Origin: an uncultured Bryobacterales bacterium
GTDB lineage: Bacteria; Acidobacteriota; Terriglobia; Bryobacterales; UBA6623
Direction: 5' to 3'
Assembly (NCBI GenBank): GCA_951813605.1
Contig: OX638379.1
Location: 4,166,062-4,230,061 of the forward strand
Length of the DNA stretch: 64,000 nt
This document shows, piece by piece, positions 46,920 to 55,365 of this stretch (position 1 is the stretch's first letter; each line of letters opens with the position of its first letter). The notes beneath the pieces were generated by a model. That model saw only the letters and a list, made by a program, of their open reading frames with translations, did not search any database and was not told the DNA's origin. The translations under genes were made by a program, and so were the position numbers.

Positions 46920-47491
46920 GAACCAGCCGCGCGATGTGGGGCGCGGCAAGACCTCCAACCAGCTATCGTACCCGTCTCGCGACACCGGCACTGGGAGCAT
47001 GCGCGGGCGCTGACAACGAGGATTCGGCGGGATCTCGCGAAAGTCGACAGAGGCCCTGCAGCGAGAGTGTCTCCGGCTTCCGTGGAATTCGCTTTCGGTC
47101 AATGGGCCTAGCGTGCGGCTATTTCTGAGGGGCCTAGTCATGAAGGGACATGGCGAGCCAATCGCGGGTTGTCCTCATGCTCCGGCGGCAGCAAGCGGGT
47201 TATCGCTCGGCAAGTCCTGGCCGTGGTGCAGGGACTTCGGCTCTGGGCCCGCCAGACTCCCTCGTCGATGTCCCCTGGCACGTTCTGGCGGACTCGTGAA
47301 CCAGCCGCTGACCCGTTCAATCGGTCGCTTTCGCGCACCGCTCCCGCGTCGACCGCGCGTGAACGCCGACGATCGGCAACCGCCGTCTTCATGAATCCTT
47401 CCGGCGCAATAGCGGTAGCCGGAAGCCAACAGATCCGTCTGGATCGAGCCCGCCTTGCTGGCCCGGAGAGCATCCGCCGCCTTGCGCGAGC
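46920..47491. other. 572-base intergenic stretch
   Basis: No gene is supported between the ubiD and DUF2461 genes, which both read leftward. Overlapping frames are arginine-rich and lack motifs. The ubiD promoter should be here; no clear -10/-35 pair was picked out. Confidence 0.4.
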
Positions 47492-48175
47492 TCAAATCTC
47501 GCGCAAGGGGCGATTCAAGTACTCGAGCAAGGGCGCGATTGCCCGGAAGTGCCGATCGATCAGTCCTGCGATTGAGGGCTTCTCTATTTCCGCCGGCGGC
47601 AAGGTGGCACCCGCTAGGAACTGCTTGTGAACCAGCAGGTCGGCCGCAGGATGGTCGCGCGGGAATCCGCGCGGCGTGCGCTTGAGCTTCTGGCCCTCGA
47701 GACCGCCGAATGCCCTCCGGAACGCGTCTTCTGCCAAAACCGCCCGCAAGCGCGAAGGGTTCTCCGCAATCTGCTCGCGGATCCGGCGCAGGCCGGCGGA
47801 GTCCGGTGCGTAAACTCCGCCACCTACCAGCAGCTCGTCGGCCGAGAAATGGAAATAGAAGCCCGCACCCGCGTGACGACCCAGGCCGACTGGCGGGAAG
47901 ACGGCCGCGGCGTGGGTCTTGTACGGGGACTTGTCCTTGGAAAACCGGATGTCACGGTAGATGCGGTAGACCGACCTGCGGGCGTTGCATAGATACCCCG
48001 GAGAGTGCTCGGCCAGGGAAACACCCAGCTCCCCCACCAGATGCAGCAGGGGACCCCGGACGTGCCGCTCGTATTCGGCCTTGCGTGCTTGGAACCATTC
48101 GCGCTTGTTGTTAGAACGGAGGTCGCGAAGGAACTCTCGCGCTTCGGGCGGGAAGCCGGGGAACTGGAACTCCAT
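47492..48175 (-). CDS. DUF2461 domain protein
   Basis: This 227-residue protein belongs to the DUF2461 family of unknown function: FPGFPPEAREFLRDLRSNNKREWF at the N-terminus and RFSKDKSPYKTHAAAVF, HAGAGFYFHFSADELLVGGGVYAPD in the middle. The family is small, soluble and widely spread. It is divergent from murB with a 73-base gap. A GATGAT box 6 bases before the ATG could be a leaderless promoter. Confidence 0.92.
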   Translation of the reverse strand: MEFQFPGFPPEAREFLRDLRSNNKREWFQARKAEYERHVRGPLLHLVGELGVSLAEHSPGYLCNARRSVYRIYRDIRFSKDKSPYKTHAAAVFPPVGLGRHAGAGFYFHFSADELLVGGGVYAPDSAGLRRIREQIAENPSRLRAVLAEDAFRRAFGGLEGQKLKRTPRGFPRDHPAADLLVHKQFLAGATLPPAEIEKPSIAGLIDRHFRAIAPLLEYLNRPLREI

Positions 48176-48236
48176 GCCTTCATCATCCGTGATCCGGGAA
48201 AGGCCGCGGCGTGCGCACCGCGGCGGCGGGCGTGCC

Positions 48237-48242
48237 TACAAT
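48237..48242 (+). promoter_or_regulatory. leaderless -10 box (TACAAT) of murB
   Basis: TACAAT ends 6 bases before the TTG at 48249. It decides the murB start, as no ATG or GTG lies close in frame. Confidence 0.55.
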
Positions 48243-48248
48243 CGAGTA

Positions 48249-49223
48249 TTGGAGAACGCAGTCCAAGTTGCACCCGATTTCGCGACCCGGCTGCGCGGAA
48301 TCGAGGGGCTCCGCCTCGAAACCGGCGTTCCCCTCAAGGCGCATACTCGCTTCTCTATCGGCGGGCCGGCCGATTTTTTCGGCTGGGCGGATTGCCCCCG
48401 AGCGTTGGGGGAGGCATTTCACGCGGCGCGCCAAGAGGGGATACCGTGCTACCTGCTCGGCGACGGCAGCAACGTGGTCGTCTCGGACGATGGCTTTCGG
48501 GGCTTGGTATTGCGCTACGCCGCTGACCGGCTCTCGTACCGGGGCGGTGCAATCGAAGCGGATGCCGGGGGGAGCCTGCAAGCTTTGGTCGACCTGACTC
48601 TCGACCACGGTTTCGAGGGCATGCATACTTTGACCCGCATTCCGGGGTCGGTTGGCGGGGCGGTCTACGGCAACGCAGGGGCCTACGGACACCAAATCGA
48701 CGAATTCGTTGAACGCGTGGATTTCCTCGACGGCATGGAGGTCCGGTCGTTCGGACCCGCCGAGTGCGAGTTCGAGTACCGGGAATCGGTCTTCAAGCGC
48801 CGCAAGGACTGGTTGATCCTGGCAGTTCGTCTCGTCTTGCCGCATGGCGAGCCTAGCGCGTTGCGGGCGCGGGCGGACGAAATCCGCAAGGTCCGAGACG
48901 ATAAGTTTCCGCCCGCCATGCGATGCGCGGGCAGCATTTTCAAGAACCTGCGCATCGATTCCCTGCCCGCGAGCGCCGCCGCGGTAGTTCCTGCGAGGGC
49001 TGTCCGTGCCGGCAAGGTGGCATCGGCCTTTTTTCTCGAGCAGGTCGGCGCAAAGGGCATGCGCAGAGGCGGCATCGAGATTGCCTCCTACCATGCAAAC
49101 CTGCTCTACAACCGCGGGGGCGGCACGGCGGCTCAGATCCGCGAGCTAGCGACCGAATTGAAGGTTCGCGTGCGGGAACGCTTCGGCTTTGACGTCGAAG
49201 AGGAAGTGCAGTACGTCGGATAA
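48249..49223 (+). CDS. murB: UDP-N-acetylenolpyruvoylglucosamine reductase
   Basis: MurB reduces the enolpyruvyl group of UDP-GlcNAc-enolpyruvate to form UDP-MurNAc for peptidoglycan. The protein has the FAD-binding start HTRFSIGGPADFF, LGDGSNVVVSDDGF, the VGGAVYGNAGAYG loop, GSIFKNL and the C-terminal GIEIASYHANLLYNRGGGTA. An upstream open frame lacks homology before residue RVLEN. A TTG at 48249 gives 324 residues and sits 6 bases after TACAAT. It is alone, away from a mur/fts cluster. Confidence 0.93.
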   Translation: MENAVQVAPDFATRLRGIEGLRLETGVPLKAHTRFSIGGPADFFGWADCPRALGEAFHAARQEGIPCYLLGDGSNVVVSDDGFRGLVLRYAADRLSYRGGAIEADAGGSLQALVDLTLDHGFEGMHTLTRIPGSVGGAVYGNAGAYGHQIDEFVERVDFLDGMEVRSFGPAECEFEYRESVFKRRKDWLILAVRLVLPHGEPSALRARADEIRKVRDDKFPPAMRCAGSIFKNLRIDSLPASAAAVVPARAVRAGKVASAFFLEQVGAKGMRRGGIEIASYHANLLYNRGGGTAAQIRELATELKVRVRERFGFDVEEEVQYVG

Positions 49224-49247
49224 TCGAGTTCCGAGGCGGATGGTGCG

Positions 49248-49922
49248 ATGCGCGGATTGATACTCGCGGCTACGGTAGCTGCATGCGTTCCGATGGCAAT
49301 GGCTGCCGACTGGAACGATCTGCTACGCAACGGCCTCGACGATTGGACAGTGCTGGGCGACGGCCATTGGCGGCTGCGCTCCGACGCCGTCCTCACAGCC
49401 ACCTTCGGCCATGACCGCCAGCAGGAGCTGCAAGGCACGCACGACATCGACCGCGAGCAATTCGTCTGGTGGAGCACGCGGCAGTCTTGGCTCTACACGA
49501 AAAAGGAGTACGAGGAGTACGACCTCCATCTGGAGTATTGGGTCAACACGCCCGGCAATAGCGGCATCTCCATCCGTGACCCCTCGCAAGCGAGCTGCGC
49601 CGTCGCGGAGCGACCGGACTACTCTTGCACTCCCTCGAAGCAGGGCTACGAGATTCAGATCGACAGCGAGTACACGGGCAATTGGTCGACCGGCTCGATC
49701 TACGGCCTAGCGCGGGCCAGAGAGGGCCTTGAGGTCGGCGGCGAGTGGAACCGCATCAACATCGAATCCCGCGCCGACTCGATCCGGGTTTACGTGAACG
49801 GTGTGCTCGCAGCAGAGCATCCCGGCGATCCGAACCGCCCGAACAAAGGCCCGATCGGGCTGCAGCTGCACGACGTGCACAGCTTTGTGATGTTCCGCAA
49901 CATCTGGATCCTCGAGCACTAG
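49248..49922 (+). CDS. secreted DUF1080 protein (3-keto-disaccharide hydrolase type)
   Basis: This 224-residue lectin-like protein has a signal peptide (MRGLILAATVAACVPMAMA) and the DUF1080 fold: DWNDLLRNGLDDWTVLGDGHWRL, YDLHLEYWVNTPGNSGI, GYEIQIDSEY and EWNRINIESRADSIRVYVNG. Characterised members hydrolyse 3-keto-glycosides, downstream of sugar 3-dehydrogenases such as exported Gfo/Idh proteins. It begins 25 bases after murB. Its stop codon overlaps the nadB stop within a shared CTAG. Confidence 0.9.
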   Translation: MRGLILAATVAACVPMAMAADWNDLLRNGLDDWTVLGDGHWRLRSDAVLTATFGHDRQQELQGTHDIDREQFVWWSTRQSWLYTKKEYEEYDLHLEYWVNTPGNSGISIRDPSQASCAVAERPDYSCTPSKQGYEIQIDSEYTGNWSTGSIYGLARAREGLEVGGEWNRINIESRADSIRVYVNGVLAAEHPGDPNRPNKGPIGLQLHDVHSFVMFRNIWILEH

Positions 49923-51499
49923 GGACTGCGATCGCGCATAGCGGCTCCGACTTCCACGAAACGCACGTCCTTGCCTCGACTGATACGCGAGTGCTTCCGG
50001 AACTCCGGCCGGGACTGTTGGTAGTCCAGTCGGTAGTGACCGCCCCGGGTTTCCTCCCTGGCCAGCGCGCAGCGCGCGACCAGACGGATCACCTCGTACA
50101 TGTTGTCCGTCTCGAACCCGTGGCGGCTCGTGCGGGCGAGTCCCTTCTCGAACAGCGTCGAGAGCAGGTCCAGCTGCTCGAGACCGGCCTTCAGGCCCTC
50201 GCCGGAGCGAGCGATTCCAGCGTGCTTCCAGGCCAGATGCCGGAGGTTGGTAATGGCGTTGCCGGGAAGGGCGCTGGCGGTACGCGGACGACGTATGCGC
50301 GGCTTTCGCAGGGTTCCTCCGGCGTACCGGCGCATGCGCTCGCCGGCCAGCGCACCGAAGACCAGCCCTTCCAAGAGGGAGTTGCTCGCCAGGCGGTTGG
50401 CACCGTGAACTCCGTTGCAGGCCGCCTCCCCGGCAGCGTACAGCCGCGGCAAGGTCGTCGCGCCGTCGTATCCGGCGAGGACGCCGCCCATGGCGTAATG
50501 AGCCGCCGGATGGACAGGCACAGGCTCCAGTTCCAGATCCACGCCGTACAGGAGACACGTCCGGTAGATTCGAGGGAAGCGCTTCGGCACGTGACCATCG
50601 GCCAGATGCGTGAGGTCAAGGTAGACAGGGCCTCTGCGCAGGCGCAGCAATTCGCTCACGATCGCTCGCGATACGACGTCCCGGGGCGCAAGTTCCTCGC
50701 TTTCGTGATAGCGCGACATGAAGCGCTGCATGTCGGCGTTGCGCAGCAAGGCCCCTTCGCCCCGCAACGCCTCGGAGAGCAGGAATCTCGGCGCGCCCTC
50801 AAGGAACAGTGCCGTGGGGTGGAATTGCACCAACTCGACATTGGCGATGGCGGCACCGGCGCGATAGGCCATGGCAACGCCGTCGCCGGTCGCGACATCC
50901 GGGTTTGTGGTCTCCCCGTAGACCCGCCCTATGCCGCCGGTGGCAATCAGCACCGCGCGGGCGTAGACGGGCACTAGCGTGCGATCTGCCTCGTTCCACG
51001 CGATTGCGCCGCACACCTCTCCGTCCTTGACGATCAGTCCCACGACCGACGAAAAGCTGCGAAACGAGATGGCGTCGATGGACTGCGCCTTGCGAAAGAG
51101 CGTGCGGGCGATCTCCTTGCCGGTCGAGTCGCCGTCCGCGTGGAGTACGCGATTCACGCTGTGCGCACCCTCGATCGCAAATGTCAGCTTTCCGCCATCG
51201 GTATCGAATTCGGCTCCCCAGTCGATCAGTTTCTGAATGCGACGCGGGCCCGCCCCGACAAGCGTGCGAACCGCCTGCGGGTCGCACAGCCCGTCCCCGG
51301 CGAGCAGGGTGTCCTGCTCGTGGAGGCCCACTTCGTCCTCGTCGCTCAGGGCAACGGCGACCCCGCCCTGCGAGTACTCTGTGGCCGATTCCGTGAGGCG
51401 ATCCTTCGTCAGCACGAGCACCCGGCCGGCCGGAGCAGCTTCGATCGCCGCGCTAAGGCCCGCCACGCCGGCACCAATGACTAGGAAATCAGTTTCCAT
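49919..51499 (-). CDS. nadB: L-aspartate oxidase
   Basis: NadB oxidises L-aspartate to iminoaspartate, the first step of quinolinate and NAD synthesis. The 526-residue flavoprotein starts METDFLVIGAGVAGLSAAIE with the FAD dinucleotide motif and shows TEYSQGGVAVALS, VQFHPTALFLEGAPRFLLSEALRGEGA, and HYAMGGVLAGYDG with the active-site His/Arg region. The ATG at 51499 fixes the N-terminus. nadA and nadC are not nearby. It overlaps the end of the DUF1080 gene by 4 bases, convergently. Confidence 0.95.
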   Translation of the reverse strand: METDFLVIGAGVAGLSAAIEAAPAGRVLVLTKDRLTESATEYSQGGVAVALSDEDEVGLHEQDTLLAGDGLCDPQAVRTLVGAGPRRIQKLIDWGAEFDTDGGKLTFAIEGAHSVNRVLHADGDSTGKEIARTLFRKAQSIDAISFRSFSSVVGLIVKDGEVCGAIAWNEADRTLVPVYARAVLIATGGIGRVYGETTNPDVATGDGVAMAYRAGAAIANVELVQFHPTALFLEGAPRFLLSEALRGEGALLRNADMQRFMSRYHESEELAPRDVVSRAIVSELLRLRRGPVYLDLTHLADGHVPKRFPRIYRTCLLYGVDLELEPVPVHPAAHYAMGGVLAGYDGATTLPRLYAAGEAACNGVHGANRLASNSLLEGLVFGALAGERMRRYAGGTLRKPRIRRPRTASALPGNAITNLRHLAWKHAGIARSGEGLKAGLEQLDLLSTLFEKGLARTSRHGFETDNMYEVIRLVARCALAREETRGGHYRLDYQQSRPEFRKHSRISRGKDVRFVEVGAAMRDRSP

Positions 51500-51569
51500 C
51501 CAAGACGGCACAGGGTAAAGGCGCACTCCAGCCCGAAGGAGGGTCAGTTTGGGCCGTAGAGGCTCATGG

Positions 51570-51575
51570 TACAAA
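51570..51575 (+). promoter_or_regulatory. possible leaderless -10 box (TACAAA) of aroB
   Basis: TACAAA lies 8 bases before the ATG at 51584, but it lacks the final T of the TANNNT pattern. It favours 51584 over the earlier ATG at 51566, which overlaps it. Confidence 0.35.
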
Positions 51576-51583
51576 AGGACCGT

Positions 51584-52693
51584 ATGGCGCTCATGCGCGT
51601 CGAGGCCGCAGCGGGTCAGTACCAAGTCCGGATCGAAGCAGGATTGCTCGAGAGAGCCGGGCGCATCATCGGGGAAACGATCGGTAGCCGCAGGCTGTTC
51701 GTCGTTGCCGACGAGGCTGTCTGGGCCTGCCTCGGCGACCGACTCGCAGCAGGCTTGGAGGGCCTGGAGTGGACGCTGCTCTCGACGCCACTAGGCGAAC
51801 CCCGCAAGCGGCTGGCAACGGTCGAGGAATTGTGCGATCGCATGCATCGCGCCGGGGCGGATCGACGCAGCGCGGTCTTGGCGTTCGGCGGCGGGATCGC
51901 GGGGGATGTCGGCGGGTTCGTGGCGGCATCCTACATGCGCGGCATCGACGCCGTGCAAGTGCCTACGACCCTGCTCGCTCAGGTCGATGCGTCGGTCGGT
52001 GGCAAGACAGGCGTGAACCTGGCCAGCGGGAAGAACTTGGTGGGGGCGTTTCACCAGCCCCGCTTGGTGCTCGTCGACACCGACTCTCTGAACACGCTCC
52101 CGGAACGCGAGTATCGAGCTGGCTTGCAAGAGGTAGTGAAGCACGGGATCATACGCAGCGGCGAACTCTTCGCGTATATGGAGAGGGGCCACAGCGCCGT
52201 CACCAGGCGCGACACGGTAGCGGTCGAGCGCATGATCGCGGACTCCGTGCGCATTAAGTCCGAAGTCGTCCGCATCGACGAGCGCGAGGGCGGATTGAGG
52301 CGCATCCTCAATTTCGGGCACACACTGGGTCACGCGCTAGAGGCCGAAACCGGGTACGGCCTGCTGCTCCACGGCGAGGCGGTCGCGTTCGGCATGATCG
52401 CGGCTGCCAAGCTTTCGGAATTGCGTTCTCGATTGAATGCGGCGGACCGGGAGCGGATCGAGGAGACAGTGCTGAGCTATGTCTCGATCCCGAGCCTGGA
52501 GGGCTTGGATGCTCGCCGCATCGCCGCCAGAATCTCAGGAGACAAGAAATCCGTTGGCGGCAAGGCGCGCTTCGTGCTCGTCGACCGGATCGGCAGTGTG
52601 AGCGAGGAGCTGGACCCGCCCGAGGACTGTGTCGTCGAAGCGACGCAGCACGCGCTCCAAGTTTGCAGCTTGCCTGCTGCTTTAGTGGTCTAG
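51584..52693 (+). CDS. aroB: 3-dehydroquinate synthase
   Basis: AroB cyclises DAHP to 3-dehydroquinate in the shikimate pathway. The 369-residue protein carries the NAD and zinc motifs: AFGGGIAGDVGGFVAASYMRGI, VPTTLLAQVDASVGGKTGVN, FHQPRLVLVD, NFGHTLGHALE and HGEAVAFGM. ATG at 51584 is preferred for its -10 context; 51566 gives six more residues. It is followed by menG with a 17-base gap. The other shikimate genes here are the trpA-tyrA group at 30 kb. Confidence 0.96.
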   Translation: MALMRVEAAAGQYQVRIEAGLLERAGRIIGETIGSRRLFVVADEAVWACLGDRLAAGLEGLEWTLLSTPLGEPRKRLATVEELCDRMHRAGADRRSAVLAFGGGIAGDVGGFVAASYMRGIDAVQVPTTLLAQVDASVGGKTGVNLASGKNLVGAFHQPRLVLVDTDSLNTLPEREYRAGLQEVVKHGIIRSGELFAYMERGHSAVTRRDTVAVERMIADSVRIKSEVVRIDEREGGLRRILNFGHTLGHALEAETGYGLLLHGEAVAFGMIAAAKLSELRSRLNAADRERIEETVLSYVSIPSLEGLDARRIAARISGDKKSVGGKARFVLVDRIGSVSEELDPPEDCVVEATQHALQVCSLPAALVV

Positions 52694-52710
52694 CGATAGC
52701 GGTATAAAGA

Positions 52711-53487
52711 GTGAGCGCTCGAGGGATTGCGCGCGGGGCGGCACCCGCCGGTGTCGAGCCGGGAAACGAAGCCGAGGCCGCTAGGGTCGTTCGGGAGATG
52801 TTCGGGAGGATAGCTCCGCGCTACGACCTGCTGAATCACCTGCTTTCCGGCCAAATCGACCGCTACTGGCGCTGGCGGCTCGTGCGCGAGGTGCGTCCGT
52901 ATCTGCGAATGAGAGGAGCCCGGGTGGCGGACTTCTGCTGCGGAACGGGTGATCTGGCTCTCGCCCTGGGGCGAGAGCGGTTGCGAAATCGACCTAGCGA
53001 GGGGTTGCCGCTTCTAACCACGGACTTTTGTCGCCCGATGCTGCAAAGGGCGCAGCAGAAGATGCACCGGGCCGGCCTTGCCTGCATGCTCGCGGAAGCC
53101 GATGCATCGCGAATGCCATTGCCCGACAGCTGTCTGGATCTGATCGCAATTGCTTACGGGTTCCGCAACTTGGCGAATTACCGGAGCGCGGCGCGAGAGT
53201 TCGCGAGGTTGCTGGCCCCGGAGGGATGCCTCGCGATCCTAGAATTCTCGCGGCCGACCGCCCATGTGTGGGGTGGGCTTTTTGAAGTCTACTTCCGACA
53301 TGTCCTGCCGCGTCTGGGAAATGCGATTTCAGGCAGCGGGGGCGCTTATTCCTATTTGCAGGAGTCAGTGCGGCGGTTTCCCGCGCCGGAAGAAGTCTGC
53401 GACCTGCTGGTAGAAGCCGGATTCGCACGGGTCGAAACACGCTCTCTCACGGGAGGAGTCAGCGCGCTGTACTTGGCGTACCGCTAG
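52711..53487 (+). CDS. demethylmenaquinone methyltransferase (UbiE/MenG family)
   Basis: This 258-residue methyltransferase adds the final methyl of menaquinone (or ubiquinone). It shows MFGRIAPRYDLLNHLLSGQIDRYWR, SAM motif RVADFCCGTGDLALAL, LPDSCLDLIAIAYGFRNLANY and the C-terminal VETRSLTGGVSALYLAYR. The GTG at 52711 is used; a TATAAA sits just 2 bases upstream, too close for a leaderless promoter, so it is likely read through from aroB. With the ubiD-type decarboxylase at 46 kb it suggests a menaquinone user. Confidence 0.9.
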   Translation: MSARGIARGAAPAGVEPGNEAEAARVVREMFGRIAPRYDLLNHLLSGQIDRYWRWRLVREVRPYLRMRGARVADFCCGTGDLALALGRERLRNRPSEGLPLLTTDFCRPMLQRAQQKMHRAGLACMLAEADASRMPLPDSCLDLIAIAYGFRNLANYRSAAREFARLLAPEGCLAILEFSRPTAHVWGGLFEVYFRHVLPRLGNAISGSGGAYSYLQESVRRFPAPEEVCDLLVEAGFARVETRSLTGGVSALYLAYR

Positions 53488-54034
53488 CGAGGCTTCAGTT
53501 CGGATGGGGATTTCTGCAAAGGGAACTGCAACGACAACTGCCCGCTCCCCGATGCTAGCGTTGCGCTGTGGTCCGGAGGCCCCGGTCTGAAGGCAGCGGC
53601 GCCGGTTCCGCAGCCCGAGCGGCAATCGCTCCAGGCAAGAGCTGGCCTATTCGGGCAGTACTATACTGCGAGAGCGCTACCTGGACGCCTGAGGCAAACA
53701 GAGCGGAACCAGCGGGAGCCGGAAGCCACGAGCCTGGCGGAAGTGCGATCGCGGGACGGCCGAGGCAGATCGCTCAATTGAAGGCCGCGTTGAATGCCCC
53801 GAGCGTCACGTTCATCCCGGAGCGTCCGAGCGACGGCTGCTAGGGTGGCGTCGCCCTGCATCGACAGGAGCTGGTTTCGGTCGTTCGCAGCTCCACAGAT
53901 GTGAAACGGCCTGGGATTGACGTGCAATTGCTTCGTACACTTGACTCGGGAAGCAAGGGATTCGGCCCGCACGGGCATCTGGATCACGTTCAAAGAGTCA
54001 TCAGGCGCGTAAGGTCCCGGAGAGGGGGATAAGG
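53488..54034. other. 547-base intergenic stretch with a palindrome
   Basis: No supported gene. A perfect palindrome GCAGTA-CTA-TACTGC lies at 53,655-53,669. Short open frames on both strands lack motifs. Confidence 0.4.
53655..53669. promoter_or_regulatory. 15-base palindrome, possible operator
   Basis: GCAGTA and TACTGC are exact inverted repeats around a 3-base centre. Its size and symmetry fit a dimeric repressor site, but no promoter elements beside it are clear. Confidence 0.3.
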
Positions 54035-54721
54035 ATGAGCTGGAAATCGCCGGATTCGGAGTGGATCTATTGGGTACGGCTTGGGATCAAGGTCATTCTC
54101 GTGGCCAGCGCGCTGTATGTCGGTTACCACTTTTACGAGCGTAACCGCATCGCTAGCTTAGTGTTGAGGCAGGAGCCCAAGAAAATCGAACTGCCGGCCG
54201 ATGCATTCGTCTTCGTGCCAAAGTCGTACGTTACCGACCTGGAATCGGCGCGGCGCAAGATCGTAGGGAAGCCCATCTGGATCAAGGAGGGGTACCGCTG
54301 GAGCTACGAGCCCGGAGACCGGCTGTTCGAGCCGCTGGAACGGATCGTGCCGACCGCAGCGATGGTGCGGGGCGGCGAGGTCAACCTGCTCTTCGAGAAA
54401 GACGGTCGCCAGGCTTCCTTCGCGATCGGCGTGCCCGAGCGCGTCTTCGTCGACGATATTTTCTTTGTCAAGGATCCTCGGGAAATCTACGACCACTGGA
54501 CCGAGGAGATGTGGCGCAAGGCCGCGCACGGCGAAGCAGAAGTCGGCATGAGCGAGGTCCAGATCGGATTCGCCCTAGGAGTCGGCGAACTGGCCCGGCG
54601 GTCGCCGGGTGGGGCGACGCGGATCGTGGATTACAAGCGCTGCCAAGCAGCGGGCTGTGAACCGGTGCGCGTGACGTATAAACGCCATGTCGCGGCGACC
54701 ATCGAGCCGCTGAGCCCTTGA
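54035..54721 (+). CDS. single-pass membrane protein of unknown function
   Basis: I do not recognise this 228-residue protein. One helix (VRLGIKVILVASALYVGYHFY, about residues 14-34) anchors it; the rest is a soluble beta-rich domain with KPIWIKEGYRWSYEPGDRLFEPLERI in the middle and a Cys pair near the end (KRCQAAGCEPV). A GGAGAGGGGG ribosome site lies 7 bases before the ATG. It has no close neighbours on its strand. Confidence 0.72.
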   Translation: MSWKSPDSEWIYWVRLGIKVILVASALYVGYHFYERNRIASLVLRQEPKKIELPADAFVFVPKSYVTDLESARRKIVGKPIWIKEGYRWSYEPGDRLFEPLERIVPTAAMVRGGEVNLLFEKDGRQASFAIGVPERVFVDDIFFVKDPREIYDHWTEEMWRKAAHGEAEVGMSEVQIGFALGVGELARRSPGGATRIVDYKRCQAAGCEPVRVTYKRHVAATIEPLSP

Positions 54722-55365
54722 CGATTGAGGGCGCGCTTCACTGATACGGGCGGGACCCGAATCCCCAAAGTCGGTCAGTACTGAACGCTTCCTCCACAAG
54801 CTTCGAACTCGGATCCCTCGTCCATTCCCAGCTCGCTTCCTCGACGCCCGCCTGGTTGCGATTGACCGCTGCCGGGCATTCGCGCCCGCTCTGGCGAACC
54901 TAAGATTCATAGAATTGCCGGCACTCCCCAAATGCCCCGTTCGGCACCGGAGCTCGGCATCCGAGGACGGCCTCGGCGGGCTGCCCGGCATCTCAAACTT
55001 CGGAGGAGGGTTTCTCGTCCCAGTCAGCACATCCGACGCGAGAAGGGCGACGGCGCTGCTGTCTGATGGGCGGGTTCGAGCTAGCCGCCGCCTACATGCT
55101 TCGGATGCTTCAACGGAGATGCTCGGCCGAGCATCCGAGCGCTCGGGAGATCCCGAAGCTCGCTCAGCCAGTAACCGGTCGGTCCGCCGCGCGCACGCTG
55201 GCTTGTTCCCCCGAAAAGCCAGGGCTCATTGGGGAGGGGACTCTCCATGCAACCACCCCGCGTCCCGCCAGGGGCAAGAATCGAGCAGTCACCCACCCGG
55301 CGGCCGCGCGACGCGACTGTCCAATGCAAGCGGCTGATTTCGTTACGAGGGCTCGCCGGACCAGG
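54722..55365. other. 644-base intergenic stretch
   Basis: No supported gene, RNA or repeat was seen. It separates the membrane protein gene from the end of the lipoprotein gene. Confidence 0.4.

Noticed and set aside
49745..50977. 410-codon rightward open frame
   Set aside because: Antisense to nadB and phase-shifted in DUF1080; no motifs.
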